Part shown: in pieces, positions 13,401 to 24,490 of the stretch | Numbering within the stretch: position 1 is the first letter of the stretch | Layout of the letters: every line of letters starts with the position of its first letter | Assembly: GCA_949126835.1 (NCBI GenBank) | Contig: OX421507.1 | Coordinates: 11,583,400-11,647,399 of the forward strand | Source: Anisus vortex | Lineage: Eukaryota; Mollusca; Gastropoda; Planorbidae | Length of the DNA stretch: 64,000 nt | Direction of reading: 5' to 3' | The notes under the pieces: generated by a model | Seen by the model: the letters and a program-made list of their open reading frames with translations, nothing else | Told to the model about the DNA's origin: nothing | The model's database searches: none | Made by a program: the position numbers and the translations under genes

Positions 13401-15593
13401 TTAAAAAAAATTAAATAGAGGCTACCTGTTCATATTTCTAGATATTTAAAAAAAATCGTTTTAATACATTTTTGTAATTAAATATAATATCTTTTGTTTC
13501 ATAATAAACCTATATTCATATTTATTTAACTATAACTGGTAAAAAAAAAATTGTAAATTATTTCCCTTTAACGAAAATAAATAGCTCTTAACTTTCTATG
13601 TATTAATTGGACTTGATTATTGTTTCATTCATTTATTTATAATTGTGTGTTGTTACAGGGTAAAGCTCTGGTGGAGATGTCGCTATTGATTTATTCCGAG
13701 CTAGACCAGGATTTATTGTCAGCTGTAACAAACCTGGCACATTGTCACTACCCTGTCATTTATGGAGCTATTTTAGCCGGACTTGGTTTCGACCTTGAGA
13801 CAACTCTGGCATCCTTTATGTTTAGCGCAGTTCGCTCCCTTGTTACAACCATCATAAAACTGGACGTCGTAGGAACAATGGAGGCTTGTTTTATTATATT
13901 ATATATAGAGTCTACCTCTCTCTCTCTCTCTCTCTCTCTTTTAAATTGTGATCAACATAGAGTAAAATGTAAACTTACTATTAACTAGAACAGGGGCGTG
14001 TAACAGGCGGCCCGCGGGCCACAATACGGCCCTCCTAGCATTTTACTGTGATCACCTATTCTATCGATAGTTAAAAAAAAAACAACTCATTTTATTAATG
14101 ATATAATTTTTTTTTTTGAGAAATATTTGCCAATTGTCATAAAATACGGGTCAAACAAACAAACAAACAAACAATTGTTAGCGTAACACGGGGAGAAGGG
14201 AGGGGGGGGGAAGTGTGGAAATTGTGGCTAGTCGCCGGATCATCACTTGAAATGTACTTGGCCTACTAAAATATATTATATTTTGCTGACGAAAATTACA
14301 TTATTTATAAACGGAACTTTCTATTATAAAATAAATGCTATGATTTCAATTCACCACCCTCTCTACCCCTCCACATACTTTAGCTTACTAATAAATGAAA
14401 ACTATCATTCTAGTTAGGCATCTTTCCATAGGCCACTGGTAAAACTGGATTCTATTGGTACTCCTTATCCTAGATGTCTTTAAAAGTAATGTTACTAAAG
14501 AAGAAAATTAATACTAGTATACTAAGTCATTTGTATACTATTAGCAAGTTTTAATTTTTATATTTTAGACATATTATTACCAAAGAGTCGATTTGAATAT
14601 TATACTAAATTATCAGCAGGTGCACTAAAGACGTTGCGCGTTGCATTTTATTATTATTATTATCACGAAGAATAAAATTAAAACCCATTATCATGTTGTA
14701 ACTTGAGAATGGTTGTGTTTTATTTTTTTAAATTTATTATTATAGTGTAAAATAGATTGAGTTGAAAAAAACATAGGGCGTAACAAGTCGGGATAAGATA
14801 TAACCAGCAGAAGGTCCCTGTATCATTCAATGCATTTAGCCGATACTAAAGTAAGTGATAACATTACTTTTGATAACAAACTCTCTCTCCATATGTTTTT
14901 ATAAAGGCACAGCGATTACAGTTCTCGATACAACAAGAAATCACAGGCCTAGTGAAAAGGTACATTTAGTGACATTACAGATAACATGTTGATAGATAGA
15001 CCTACATTTACTTCTCAAATGATTAGTAATCTTAATTGTTGTTTAATAATTTGTTAGAATTGATGGTTACAATTTTAAAATGCATTTGGTTAACTAGATA
15101 ATTAGTTCAAATTATAAATTTCTTCATAACGTTATACCGTAGTGTCTGAGTGTTGTCAAAAAAGGTCTGCTTTAATACCTTCATCTCTCACTTATATTAG
15201 TGAACTTTAATTCACTTGTGAGGTTATTTAAATTTGTTTCTTTTATATGAAAGCGAAAAATAAAAAAAAAGTATTAAACAGGGAAACAATTTTTGTTTGA
15301 CAGAGGGACACAATTGGACCTAACATTTTTTTAGTTTCTTAAACAATACATATAATTCAGTATACACATGACTAAACTAAGATGTAACTAAACTTTAATA
15401 TAGGCTAAATTGAAGTTTACAGAAATATTTTGCTTCTTTTAGTTCTATAGGAGCTTTTTTAATAATATTTTTTGTAACTCTAATTAACAGGACTAGAGAT
15501 AAAGCAATTGAAGATGCAAGCGTCAGGTTCCCATTGGCTGAAATCTTACAGAATATACAAGATACATTTTTTACTAAATTGTTTTATTCATGA
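10454..15593 (+). CDS. ureF: Urease accessory protein UreF, seven coding exons
   Basis: UreF helps UreD/UreH and UreG load nickel into apo-urease in the cytosol. Exons by splice sites and frame: 10454-10499, 10990-11070, 12080-12127, 12386-12657, 13659-13883, 14907-14959, 15491-15593. They total 828 nt and encode 275 residues. Landmarks: LLILLQLTDSG then AFPTGGYVHSLGLEAYIQ (residues 5-33), the N-terminal UreF signature; SVLENTASLNLPFIKSAY (about 53-70); LDKLCEAFATNHTVRRAS (about 129-146); HYPVIYGAILAGLGFDLE (exon 5); KLDVVGTMEAQRLQF across exons 5 and 6; and PLAEILQNIQ...LFYS at the C terminus. All introns end in AG. Six junctions are GT-AG or unremarkable except the exon 5 donor, which must be GC to keep frame. 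Exon 4 has a longer linker than bacterial UreF. No stop interrupts the joined frame, so the gene looks intact. The family call is strong; each exon edge is a prediction. Confidence 0.92.
11071..12079. other. ureF intron 2
   Basis: AT-rich intron. It contains two adjacent copies of a 32-bp phrase (AATAAATATGCATGG ... GGTAACAGCTG) at about 11538-11601. Donor GTAAGA at 11071, acceptor CGTCAG ending 12079. Confidence 0.7.
12658..13658. other. ureF intron 4 with repeat debris
   Basis: Donor GTTAGT, acceptor TGTTACAG. From about 12752 a (GATAATAATAATAAT)-like stretch leads into TTTATTTATTTTGCGCTGCC, which looks like the 3' tail of an inverted LINE or SINE copy that I cannot classify. The rest is AT-rich. 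Confidence 0.55.
13884..14906. other. ureF intron 5, GC donor, with hAT-like end
   Basis: Starts GCTTGT rather than GT and ends ATAAAG. It holds a CT microsatellite (about 13915-13939) and, at 13991, CAGGGGCGTGTAACAGGCGG followed by CCCGCGGGCC, which resembles the left end of the hAT element at 58697. No matching right end was found, so this is probably a truncated copy. Confidence 0.55.
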
Positions 15594-16021
15594 AAATATA
15601 GAGTTGTAACTTAATGTATATAATCTTGTAACTATATGTAACTTTAATATATTGTCATTTTTATGAAATGTTGGTAACTTTTAAGTAAAGTTGCATTACG
15701 TTATTACAGTTGAATAATATGTTACATGTTTATAACATACACGCATTTTAATTAGGGAGTGTCTATTTCCACACGAATACGAATAGGCAATGCGTACGGA
15801 AGCACACTATTCACCCAGGGCAAACGCATTGATAATTATATTTCACTGCTCATCTCTTGTGCGCATTCACACAGAGCATGCACCACACTGATAATTAAAT
15901 TCGACTGTGCATTTATCTCTTTTGCGCATTCCTCAAAACGAAAAAGCTACGATCTTTATTTTTGTTGTGTTTTTGGATTTTATGCTGTTTTATGTTCTTT
16001 TATTTACTTATTCTTAGACTG

Positions 16022-16027
16022 AATAAA
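16022..16027 (+). terminator. Candidate ureF poly(A) signal
   Basis: AATAAA about 430 bp past the ureF stop, followed by GT-rich sequence (GTATTGTAAAG then TTGTCCTGTTGTATG), the usual layout of a cleavage site. Weaker variants lie between, so this is only the best candidate. Confidence 0.45.
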
Positions 16028-17905
16028 GTATTGTAAAGAGATATTGCTTGTCCTGTTGTATGTTTATGATGTTATTCCATTGTAATGTCTTAGAAGTACA
16101 CTGAACATTATATATCGACTGGCTACATAAGCTTCTTATGGCGTGTGAAAATGTAGGAAAAATTTGCCATGTGTTTGAAAAAACAAACAAACAACCTTAG
16201 TATTATAATAGTATTAGTACTTGATTATTAGTATGAACAATTTGTTTAACATGTTTTTTTAAATATAATTTTAAATTATTAAAAAGCCTCTCAATTTTAC
16301 TAATATACATATTGTGTTAAATTACCAAGGAGGCCTTTAAATATAAGCCTATACCACAGTCTAAAGGAAGAATATGTAGACCACAGTAAGATTGATGTAT
16401 GCATTATACAGTTAGCTATACACATCTCCACAAGTAATATCCTTGCTTAAAAACTACAGAAACCTATGTTAGTTATGACAAGTAAACATTTATGTATATA
16501 CAATTACAATAAATCAATATATAACTCAATATATTCTAGACAGCCCCCCCCCCCCTCAAAATTGAAAACAAATATCTATGTAGAAAAGATGGTCTGACAG
16601 TACATTATAATTTATATGTTACATATAACCATTTGTATAATACATGAAAACAATCTTGCTTATGAGCTTACTTCTTAAAAAAATGTTTGGTATGTGTGGA
16701 ATTACTATAGCGACACATTTTGGGCAAATCAAAACAAATGATTTCATGAAAAAAAACACAAAATAAATGCCTTTTTGCTCCCTTTATTTTAAGTTGCGAT
16801 TTCTGTCTGTCTGATTGCAATCGTCGTGGGAGCAAAACTTTGCGTCCATTTTTCGACCACTTCCCGTGGTCCAATCGAGCTGAAATTTTGATTTCGCGTT
16901 AAAAATGCCTGTGCAACTTTTTATAGTTTTTCGGCGCAAAGCTAGAAAAAAAAAATTATGCGCTAAGATTATTTTTAGAACAATTCATACGGAGTAAGGA
17001 GATATTTTTGAGATTTGCGACACATATATTTTTCTGTACGTTTCATTTCCAGTAGTCAATCAATTATTTAATTACATGATGGTAAACTTAGTTTGCAAAT
17101 AAAGGGAGTGTAATAAAAACTTCGTTTTTATGGTTTTCTTGTTTAATCTTGATTACAATATTTATTTAAAATTACTTTCATAAATATTTTCCGTAAATTA
17201 TATTTTGAAACTTAGTATACCTTTCTGTTCATTATGTAATTTATAAAATGTTTAACTGTATCTTTAGACCTATGTAATTCCCCTCGGGGGCATCGCCGGG
17301 CAGTTTAGCTAATATATTCATTACATTTTGAGTTATGACCACATTGTTCGTTATTCGTCATATGTTTCTCTACATTGTGACCATCTCTCATGTCCTTAAT
17401 CGTTCAAGTTACCGAGATAATAGACATAATAGACATACAAAAACGTCCTTTGTTAAAACGAGCATAATCGCACTATATACTATGATAAAATGGGCATAGT
17501 CCTCATTGGTTTTTTTTCACGTGACAAATCGTATTTTTTCTTCTTTCCGCTTTGTTTTAATTATCATAGCAACATGGCTGCCTCTACAAACACACTTAAT
17601 TTTACCGAAAGGCCAAAAAAAAAAAGTACAACTAAGGCTAAATATTTGAAAGAAAACATTAATAAATCAAGTCAAAAATGGCGTTAAATCTTTTATTAAA
17701 GCAATCTTAATGTTTTGAGTGGTCAACAATTGAAAAAATAGCCTAGGACTAGATATCTAGTGGCTAAGCTTCATGAGTCATGATTCCATGATTTAGGCCT
17801 AATGTTTGGATAACTTATAATTATGCTCATTAAAAATAGACGAGGACTTTATGACTAGGCCTACAGTTATACGCTTGGTGAAAGTAAAAATTATCGAAAG
17901 ACTCA
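16028..17905. other. Intergenic, no gene seen
   Basis: AT-rich. The stretch 16690-16960 (TTGCTCCC, CGTCGTGGGAGC, TTTTTCGACCACTTCCCGTGG) is less AT-rich and may be a repeat, but I cannot place it. A C run lies near 16542-16554. No supported exon. Confidence 0.5.
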
Positions 17906-18878
17906 ATAAATGTTATTTAAAAGCACAGAGGCAATAAATGATATTTAAAAGTACAGAGGCAATAAATGATATTTAAAAGTACTGAGGCAATAAATGATAT
18001 TTAAAAGTACAGAGGCAATAAATGATATTTAAAAGTACTGAGGCAATAAATGATATTTAAAAGTACAGAGGCATTAAATGATATTTAAAAGTACAGAGGC
18101 AATAAATGATATTTAAAAGTACTGAGGCAATAAATGATATTTAAAAGTACTGAGGCAATAAATGATATTTAAAAGTACAGAGGCAATAAATGATATTTAA
18201 AAGTACAGAGGCAATAAATGATATTTAAAAGTACTGAGGCAATAAATGATATTTAAAAGTACAGAGGCAATAAATGATATTTAAAAGAACTGAGGCAATA
18301 AATGATATTTAAAAGTACAGAGGCAATAAATGTTATTTAAAAGTACTGAGGCAATAAATGATATTTAAAAGTACAGAGGCAATAAATGATATTTAAAAGT
18401 ACAGAGGCAATAAATGATATTTAAAAGTACAGAGGCAATAAATGATTTTTAAAAGTACTGAGGCAATAAATGATATTTAAAAGTACAGAGGAAATATATG
18501 ATATTTAAAAGTACTGAGGCAATAAATGATATTTAAAAGTATAGAGGCAATAAATTATATTTTTAAAGCACAGAGGCAATATATGATATTTAAAAGTACA
18601 GAGGCAATAAATGTTATTTAAAAGTACTGAGGCAATAAATGATATTTAAAAGTACAGAGGCAATAAATGATATTTAAAAGTACAGAGGCAATAAATGATA
18701 TTTAAAAGTACAGAGGCAATAAATGATTTTTAAAAGTACTGAGGCAATAAATGATATTTAAAAGTACAGAGGCAATATATGATATTTAAAAGTACTGAGG
18801 CAATAAATGATATTTAAAAGTATAGAGGCAATAAATTATATTTTTAAAGCACAGAGGCAATATATGATATTTAAAAAC
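17906..18878. repeat. 28-bp satellite, about 35 copies, with a 281-bp higher-order unit
   Basis: The monomer AATAAATGATATTTAAAAGT plus AC(A/T)GAGGC repeats for almost 1 kb. Variants alternate ACAGAGG and ACTGAGG. Diagnostic variants recur at a fixed distance: TGTTATTT at 18331 and 18612, and TTATATTTTTAAAG at about 18555 and 18836. The last ten monomers are therefore a recent copy of the preceding ten. No coding frame is maintained. Confidence 0.97.
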
Positions 18879-19643
18879 ATCTACATGTCCTTAAGCCTAA
18901 TGATCACAGCCAGGCCTACACTGTTTTTAGTTTTCGGATACCCTACGCATAAGGAAGAAATCATTCAAGCTTGCTTTAAAGCATTTATGACAGTGTTTGT
19001 CACAACCATAAAAAACAACAACACTTCCTTAACAGGTTAGCTACAACTATTATAGATAGCTTATATTGTTTTAAATGTTCAAAAAGAAGTTTCATTTTCA
19101 GTTAAATTAGGTAGGCTTATCTAATTAACCTTTAATTATTTTAAGATTATTGCTTTTATCCCCAACATATAATTAGGCCTAAAAGTAATGTAAGAGAAAA
19201 GATAAAGTAGGCATAATAATTATATCATTATTAATTATGTTTCTTTGTATTTATTTTTTCATAATATGAACCATATAATGAGGGTAGATGGGGATGGGAG
19301 GGGGGGGGGAGAGGAATAAGCCAGTTATCACGGAGAGAAAAACTATACAGCATATTTATTCATATTTTTTGTTGTTGTTCAGACGTTTTTATTTATTCAA
19401 ACGTTTACTAAATTAAGCTTATTTTCTTGAATCTCTTTTTATATTTGAATAAAACACTGCATGAAAATTATATCACTCTTTACAAACGTTTTTAAAAGTG
19501 TTGGAATGAGTGAAAGCAAAGTGGAAGGAAAGTTGTCAATTTTGGACCAACGAAAAAAACAAAAAAGTAAAAAAAACAGGCTTATAACAGCTAGTCTCGC
19601 ATATCTACAAAATAAAAACAAATATTAAAGTAAAGTATAACCA
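18879..19643. other. Intergenic, no gene seen
   Basis: AT-rich DNA with a G run near 19301-19310. No exon or known repeat recognised. Confidence 0.5.
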
Positions 19644-19940
19644 CAGACTATAATATACATGGACCGCTTGTTTTAGTATTTCTGCTATATGATGACTCGA
19701 AATACTGATTTTCGGAATTTCCGATTCGTTGTTTCCTCTGCACTTCCGTTTTATTGAATCGCTTCGATTTTCTCAATGAAAAATTAAAATTAAAATCGAA
19801 AATTGTTAAAAGAAGAAACATTTAAGAAACAACGAGGAGCGTAGAAGTAATTTAAGACAGCCTTATTGGTTGCGCACGGAAAAAAAGTTCATATAAGCGC
19901 TAAAAATAGAGCAAGCAGTCCATCTTATTATAGTCTATGG
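19644..19940. mobile_element. MITE with 8-bp target duplication, copy 1
   Basis: Inverted ends CAGACTATAATATACATGG and, inverted from the right, CCATAGACTATAATAAGATG. TATAACCA flanks both sides (19636-19643 and 19941-19948). Shared internal phrases include TTTTCTCAATGAAAAATTAA and AAGACAGCCTTATTGGTTGC. Sister copies lie at 47397-47673 and 52558-52861. The 8-bp duplication suggests a hAT-type relative, but the termini are not classical. Confidence 0.85.
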
Positions 19941-19948
19941 TATAACCA

Positions 19949-20550
19949 ATAGTGTTAATACTTATTTGGTAACTTTTAAAATGTTATTAGACAAAAAACA
20001 TATACAATTCATAAAAACTTTGAAAGAACGAGCATAGACCAAATTACCAAATAATTACGTTCCGAAATAGTACCAAACATTTTTTATGTGTGCACAAAAA
20101 ACATTGTTTTTTTGTTTTCTCATTCATAAACGGATGGCCTTTAAGGAAATATTTAAACAATCTTATTCTTTCAATAAGTATTTCCCTAATAAGTTTTCAC
20201 AGTTTTAAATTTAAATGTTCTCAAAAGTGAAACTCTGTGACTAGATCTATGTCCGTTCTCTCAGTGTAGTCTTAAATACATATTAATGGCTCAATTTGTC
20301 CTTACTAATAGAAGTAGAAAGTGCATAAATGATATTTTTAAACGATACAGATGAATGAATTTTGAATTACGTTTAACTTTGTTGGTGCCTCGGTATACAT
20401 CTGCTTCAGAATAAGTCTGGCTTGGTAGGCCTAAGCGTCATTTTCAAAAAAAGGAAAAAAATTATTTGCTCGTAAATGACCTCTCTTAGGAATACGTCTC
20501 ACACTCACTTTTATGACTCAAAATAAGTCACAACACAGCCTTGTCGACGT
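19949..20550. other. Intergenic, no gene seen
   Basis: AT-rich, no homology or structure recognised apart from short A/T runs. Confidence 0.5.
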
Positions 20551-21396
20551 CTTATCTTCTTATCTTATACATTACAGACACTCCTTCTATAGAGAAGATT
20601 ATTGCGTCCTACGCTCATCCGTGGTCCGAGTCTAGTCTTGCATTTTTATTAATGTTTTAAGTGATGTTAAGTTACTGGTTTTCCTGGTTTGTTCAGGCAA
20701 CCTATTCCATGCCCGAATGCCACTCAGGAAGAAAGAGTACTTATATGCATTTGTTATCGCATAAAGGACAAGAAAAGTGTTTTTGTCTTTATGTTTATCT
20801 GAGCTTTGCAATAGGTTGTTTTTGCGTTGTAATTCTAAATTAGAGTTTAATGCCTTATGTATTACTACTACTTTACTCGTTGCCCTTCTCTCCTCTAGTG
20901 TTTCTAGGTTTAGTGTTTTGACTAATCGTGTGACTCTTGTTAATTGGGAATATTCACTAGTTACAATTTGTAGTTGCAGCTCTTTTTTGAATTTGTTCTA
21001 ATTTTTTAAAAATGTTTTCTTTAGTTGATGGGTCCCATACAGATGCTGCATATTCTAGTATAGGCCTAACTAATGTTAGATAGCATTTTAGTTTTATATT
21101 CTTATTACATTTTTAAAAGTTCCTTTTTATGAATCCTAATGTTTTGTTTGATTTTTTAATTACTTCATCATCAATATGAGGGTTCTAAGATAACTTATCG
21201 TTGATTATTACTACTAGATACTTAGCATTGTTAGTTTGAGTTAGTTCTTTACCATGAATGAAGTAGTTTGCTATTATTTGTTTCTTTTTCTTGGATACCC
21301 TTATTAGTTGGCATTTTTCTGTATGAAAAGACATACTCCAGTTTGATTCCCATTTTTGTAGTTCATCTAGGTCTTTTTGTAGAAGTTCACTATCTT

Positions 21397-22451
21397 CACT
21401 TTGTACACCCAACCCCTTTCCTTCGTCATCGAGCGACACAACCTTAATTATCACTTTTTCGCTGATGACACCCAGCTCCTAAACAGCGCCAAGCCTGAGG
21501 ACATCGACGAGCTCCTTGCTTCTATCTCCTGTTGTTTCCTGGACATCAAGAACTGGATGACAGAAAACAAGTTGAAGCTCAACAGCGAGAAGACCGAAGC
21601 CCTGCTCGTAGGAACGAGACAGAAGCTTGCTTCCCTCAGCGTGACTGACCTCCAGTTGGGTGACGTTACTGTGCCCTTCTCCTCAACGGTAAAGAGGCTC
21701 GGCATGTTTCTGGACTCCACTCTGTCCATGCAACCTCACATCTCCTTCCTGATCAAAACCTGCTTTTTTCACCTGCGACGTATTGCCACTATCCGTCGCT
21801 ACCTCACTCCGGAAGCTTGTACCAAGCTCGTCATCACTCTCCTCTTCTCTCGTTTGGACTACTGTAACTCTCTTCTGGCCGGCCTTCCTGCCGTTTCCAT
21901 TCAAGGACTCCAACGCGTCCAAAACTGCGCTGCCAGACTAGTCCTAAAGAAGAAGAAGCCCGACCACATTTCACCTCTGCTCTACTCTCTGCACTGGCTC
22001 CCTATTCAAAATAGGATTTTATATAAACTCGCATCTCTATGCTATAAATGCCTCAATGACTCTGCCCCGGATTATCTAATTTCCTGTCTGGAAATATATA
22101 CAAAACCACGCCCACTTCGATCGGCGGCTCACAAACTTAATTTGACGATCCCGCGGACAAAACTCGTGACAGCTGGTCAGCGGGCCTTCACCTACTCCGG
22201 CCCCTCTGCATGGAACACCCTGCCACTCCAGCTGCGACAAAGCTCGAACTTAAACATTTTCAAGACCGGGCTTAAGACTCACCTGTTTATTATTGACTCC
22301 TAGCCCACTTACATTTTTAAACATTTGTCTGTTATTGTTATCATCGTTAATTGTAATTGTAATTGTAAATGTAATTGTTAAGCGCATAGAACTGATTGCG
22401 GGATATGCGCTATATAAGCTTCATTATTATTATTATTATTTATCTTTTCCT
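21397..22451 (+). mobile_element. 5'-truncated LINE inserted into the minus-strand LINE
   Basis: Flanked by the 12-bp target duplication GTTCACTATCTT (21385-21396 and 22452-22463). It starts within the RT palm, ends with GCGCTATATAAGCTTCATTA followed by a TTA-repeat tail, and so is a typical target-primed insertion. The terminal GCGCTATATAA and ATT-repeat tail recalls L2/CR1-group LINEs of marine and freshwater animals. Confidence 0.92.
21413..22303 (+). pseudogene. LINE reverse transcriptase, C-terminal half only
   Basis: An uninterrupted frame begins mid-palm at HNLNYHFFADDTQLLNSAKP (catalytic ADD) and runs through the thumb: IKNWMTENKLKLNSEKTE, KRLGMFLDSTLS, LDYCNSLLAGLP, LQRVQNCAARLVL, SLHWLPIQNRILYK and, near the end, GPSAWNTLPLQLRQSSNLN and FKTGLKTHLF. 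These are usual for the L2/CR1/Rex-type RT C terminus. The endonuclease and fingers are absent because of 5' truncation. The intact remaining frame implies a fairly recent insertion. Confidence 0.88.
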
Positions 22452-23049
22452 GTTCACTATCTTTTCCTGACTTTATTATTCTATAAATTATGCAATCATC
22501 GGCAAATAATCTTACTTTTGTTCCTGTGTTGATACAATTTGGCAGATCATTAATATAAATTAGAAATAGTAGGGGTCCTAGAACAGTTCCTTGTGGAACT
22601 CCTGAGTTTACAGTTATTGGTGATGACTTAGAACCATTTATTATCACAGTTTGTTTTCTGCATATATGAAAGTCCTGAATCCGCTGATGTAAGGGACCAA
22701 AGATGCCAAAATATTTAAGTTTTGTTAGTAATTAGAAGGATGAACTTATCGAATGCTTTGGAAAAATCTAGTAATATAGCATCAATTTGGTTGTCATCTA
22801 TTAAGCCTATTAATTGAGTTTCACATGATCTATTTTTCCTAAACCCATGTTGGTGTGGGCACAGTGCATTAAGTTTGTCTAGATGATTTACTATACTACT
22901 ATATATTATATGCTCAAGTAATTTACAAGTTATGGTTGTTAGGGAAACAGGTCTGTAATTTCCAGGGTCAGATTTAGCTCCTTTTTTTGAAAAGAGGGGT
23001 TACATTGGCTAATTTCCAGTCTTTGGGCACTATGCCCTGGTTTTGCGAG

Positions 23050-24001
23050 GCCGGAAAAAGTTTTTTACAGCTTCTATTGTATTCCATTCTTTTTTCCCGA
23101 CTTTCTCTTGAATTCGTTCTTTATACTTCTCAAGTCGCCGTATTTCTTCTGTCTTTTGACAAAATCTGCGCTTTTTCCTAATCGGCATCTGAAGTTGTAC
23201 TAAGTACTCAGTTTTTGTATTCTGTCCCAAACTTTCTATGTTATGGATGTATTCTTGCAGAGCTTGTTGCATCGATTCTAGCTCCGCTTTGTAGTGTTGT
23301 TCCCCGTTCGGAAATTGCTGTTCAAGCTGATGCAGCTTTTCACGGAGCTTGGACATGATGACGGAGTTTGCTTGCTCTAGTTGCGGCATTGCACACTGGA
23401 TGCTCAGATCCTTAAAATCTTTCTCAAATTTTTCTGTTTGTTGACAAAGTCTAAGCTTTGAGTTGATCTGCATCTGTAGTCGATTTATGTGTTTTATCAA
23501 GGACTCAGTTGATGAATTAACTCCCAAACTTTCCATAATAGATTGCTTGTAATTTTGTAGTCTTTTGTCAAATGATTCTAGCTCTGTTATGTATCTTTGT
23601 TCGCATATTGGAAATGCCTGGTCTATCTGTTGCACTTGTTCTACTATTATTGACCTAATATTACACTTTGCTTGCTCTATACGTCGCATTTCATCCTGGA
23701 TGCTTAGATCTAGCTCTTGAAAATCATTTTTTGCCATTACACCCATCTGCACTGGACACGTATCTATATGGTCGAGGCTATCATCTTCATTTGCAAATTC
23801 AATGCTTGTGTTCAGAACTGTGTCGTCCAAAGACGACGGATCATCAACAGCATCCACAGTAAATTGCTCAAACCCCTGACTGTTGGACCTTGTGGTGTCT
23901 AAGTTTGAAGAAATTGGAAAGGCAGGTTTTCTTAGTAGAGGCTTTCCCGTTGAGCTTTTCTCAGTATCGGATCTTCCCAGGTGTAAGGTGTTATCGGATG
24001 T
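23050..24001 (-). pseudogene. Decayed GIMAP GTPase copy (downstream module)
   Basis: The exon starts after a TACGTAG 3' splice site. It reads TSDNTLHLGRSDTEKSSTGK, a damaged P-loop where the intact paralogue at 41416 has GSSGNGKSS, then DDTVLNTS. It then jumps straight into the coiled-coil tail: the rest of the G domain (G4 and G5) is deleted. The tail holds two related blocks, one with KCNIRSIIVEQVQQIDQAFP and one with QANSVIMSKLREKLHQLEQQ, and IHNIESLGQNTKTEYLVQL is nearly identical to the 39.7-kb gene. The 3' end runs into the 5'-truncated LINE at about 23050. It cannot bind GTP as it stands. Confidence 0.85.
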
Positions 24002-24250
24002 CTACGTAAAAAATAATAAACAAAAATAAACTAGAAAATAAATTTACATTTTAAATAAGTACATTTTAAAATCAAATAAATGTTACTAAATCAATATATG
24101 AATATAACTGAAACAGTTTTCTACATTTTATAATTTAATAGAGAATAAATAATAAATATTCATTAAAGAGACTATAAGAAAGAACATGTTTTTAATACGC
24201 AATCTAGTTTTTATAAAAAACAATAATTATATTTCAATGGCTTATATACC

Positions 24251-24490
24251 CTAACTTTTGCTGTTAACTTAGTAGTTGTTTCTTCAGATTGTGGACTTTC
24301 CATTGCAGCAGTAATCATCGACATGCTTTCCAAATCAGTATCAAATTTGTTCTGTATTTTATGCTCTTATAAAGTCTTGCGATCGTTCACTTATATTTGT
24401 CTTAGTATGACGTATGTTTCAACAATTCCAGGACTTGACTTTTCACGATGTCCTATTGCCTCCATATCTCCGACACCCCTGACAAACTCT
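24251..24490 (-). pseudogene. Remnant of the upstream GIMAP module (C-terminal end)
   Basis: On the minus strand VKSQVLELLKHTSY and, later in another frame, AAMESPQSEETTTKLTAKV match KSQVLELLKSSPY and DAMESSDEITDTLPDKVE at the end of the 41.9-43.2 kb module. Stops and frameshifts are present. It ends at a donor-like AGTTAGGGTATAT 250 bp before the 24001 acceptor, so this copy keeps the two-module exon-intron-exon junction of the intact locus. The G domain of this module is missing. Confidence 0.75.

Larger units (their letters stand above)
20551..23050 (-). mobile_element. 5'-truncated LINE (CR1/I/jockey-like), split by another LINE
   Basis: Read on the minus strand from about 23050: QGIVPKDWKLANVTPLFKKG, then NYRPVSLTT (RT block), then from about 22647 [20 protein letters not shown] and [11 protein letters not shown] with the catalytic DD, an interruption at 21397-22451, then DLDELQKWESNWSMSFHTEK. 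The 3' UTR ends at 20551-20580 with a short hairpin (CTTCTCTATAGAAG) and a TAAGA-rich tail. It is internally shifted and cannot be active. Many fragments of the same family lie in this window (31150, 36026, 36610, 44670, 46455, 62990). The clade is unresolved by eye. Confidence 0.87.

Noticed and set aside
16690..16960. Possible MITE
   Set aside because: No inverted ends or target duplication could be defined.
17906..18878. CRISPR-like array
   Set aside because: The repeats are directly adjacent monomers with no unique spacers, in a eukaryotic context.
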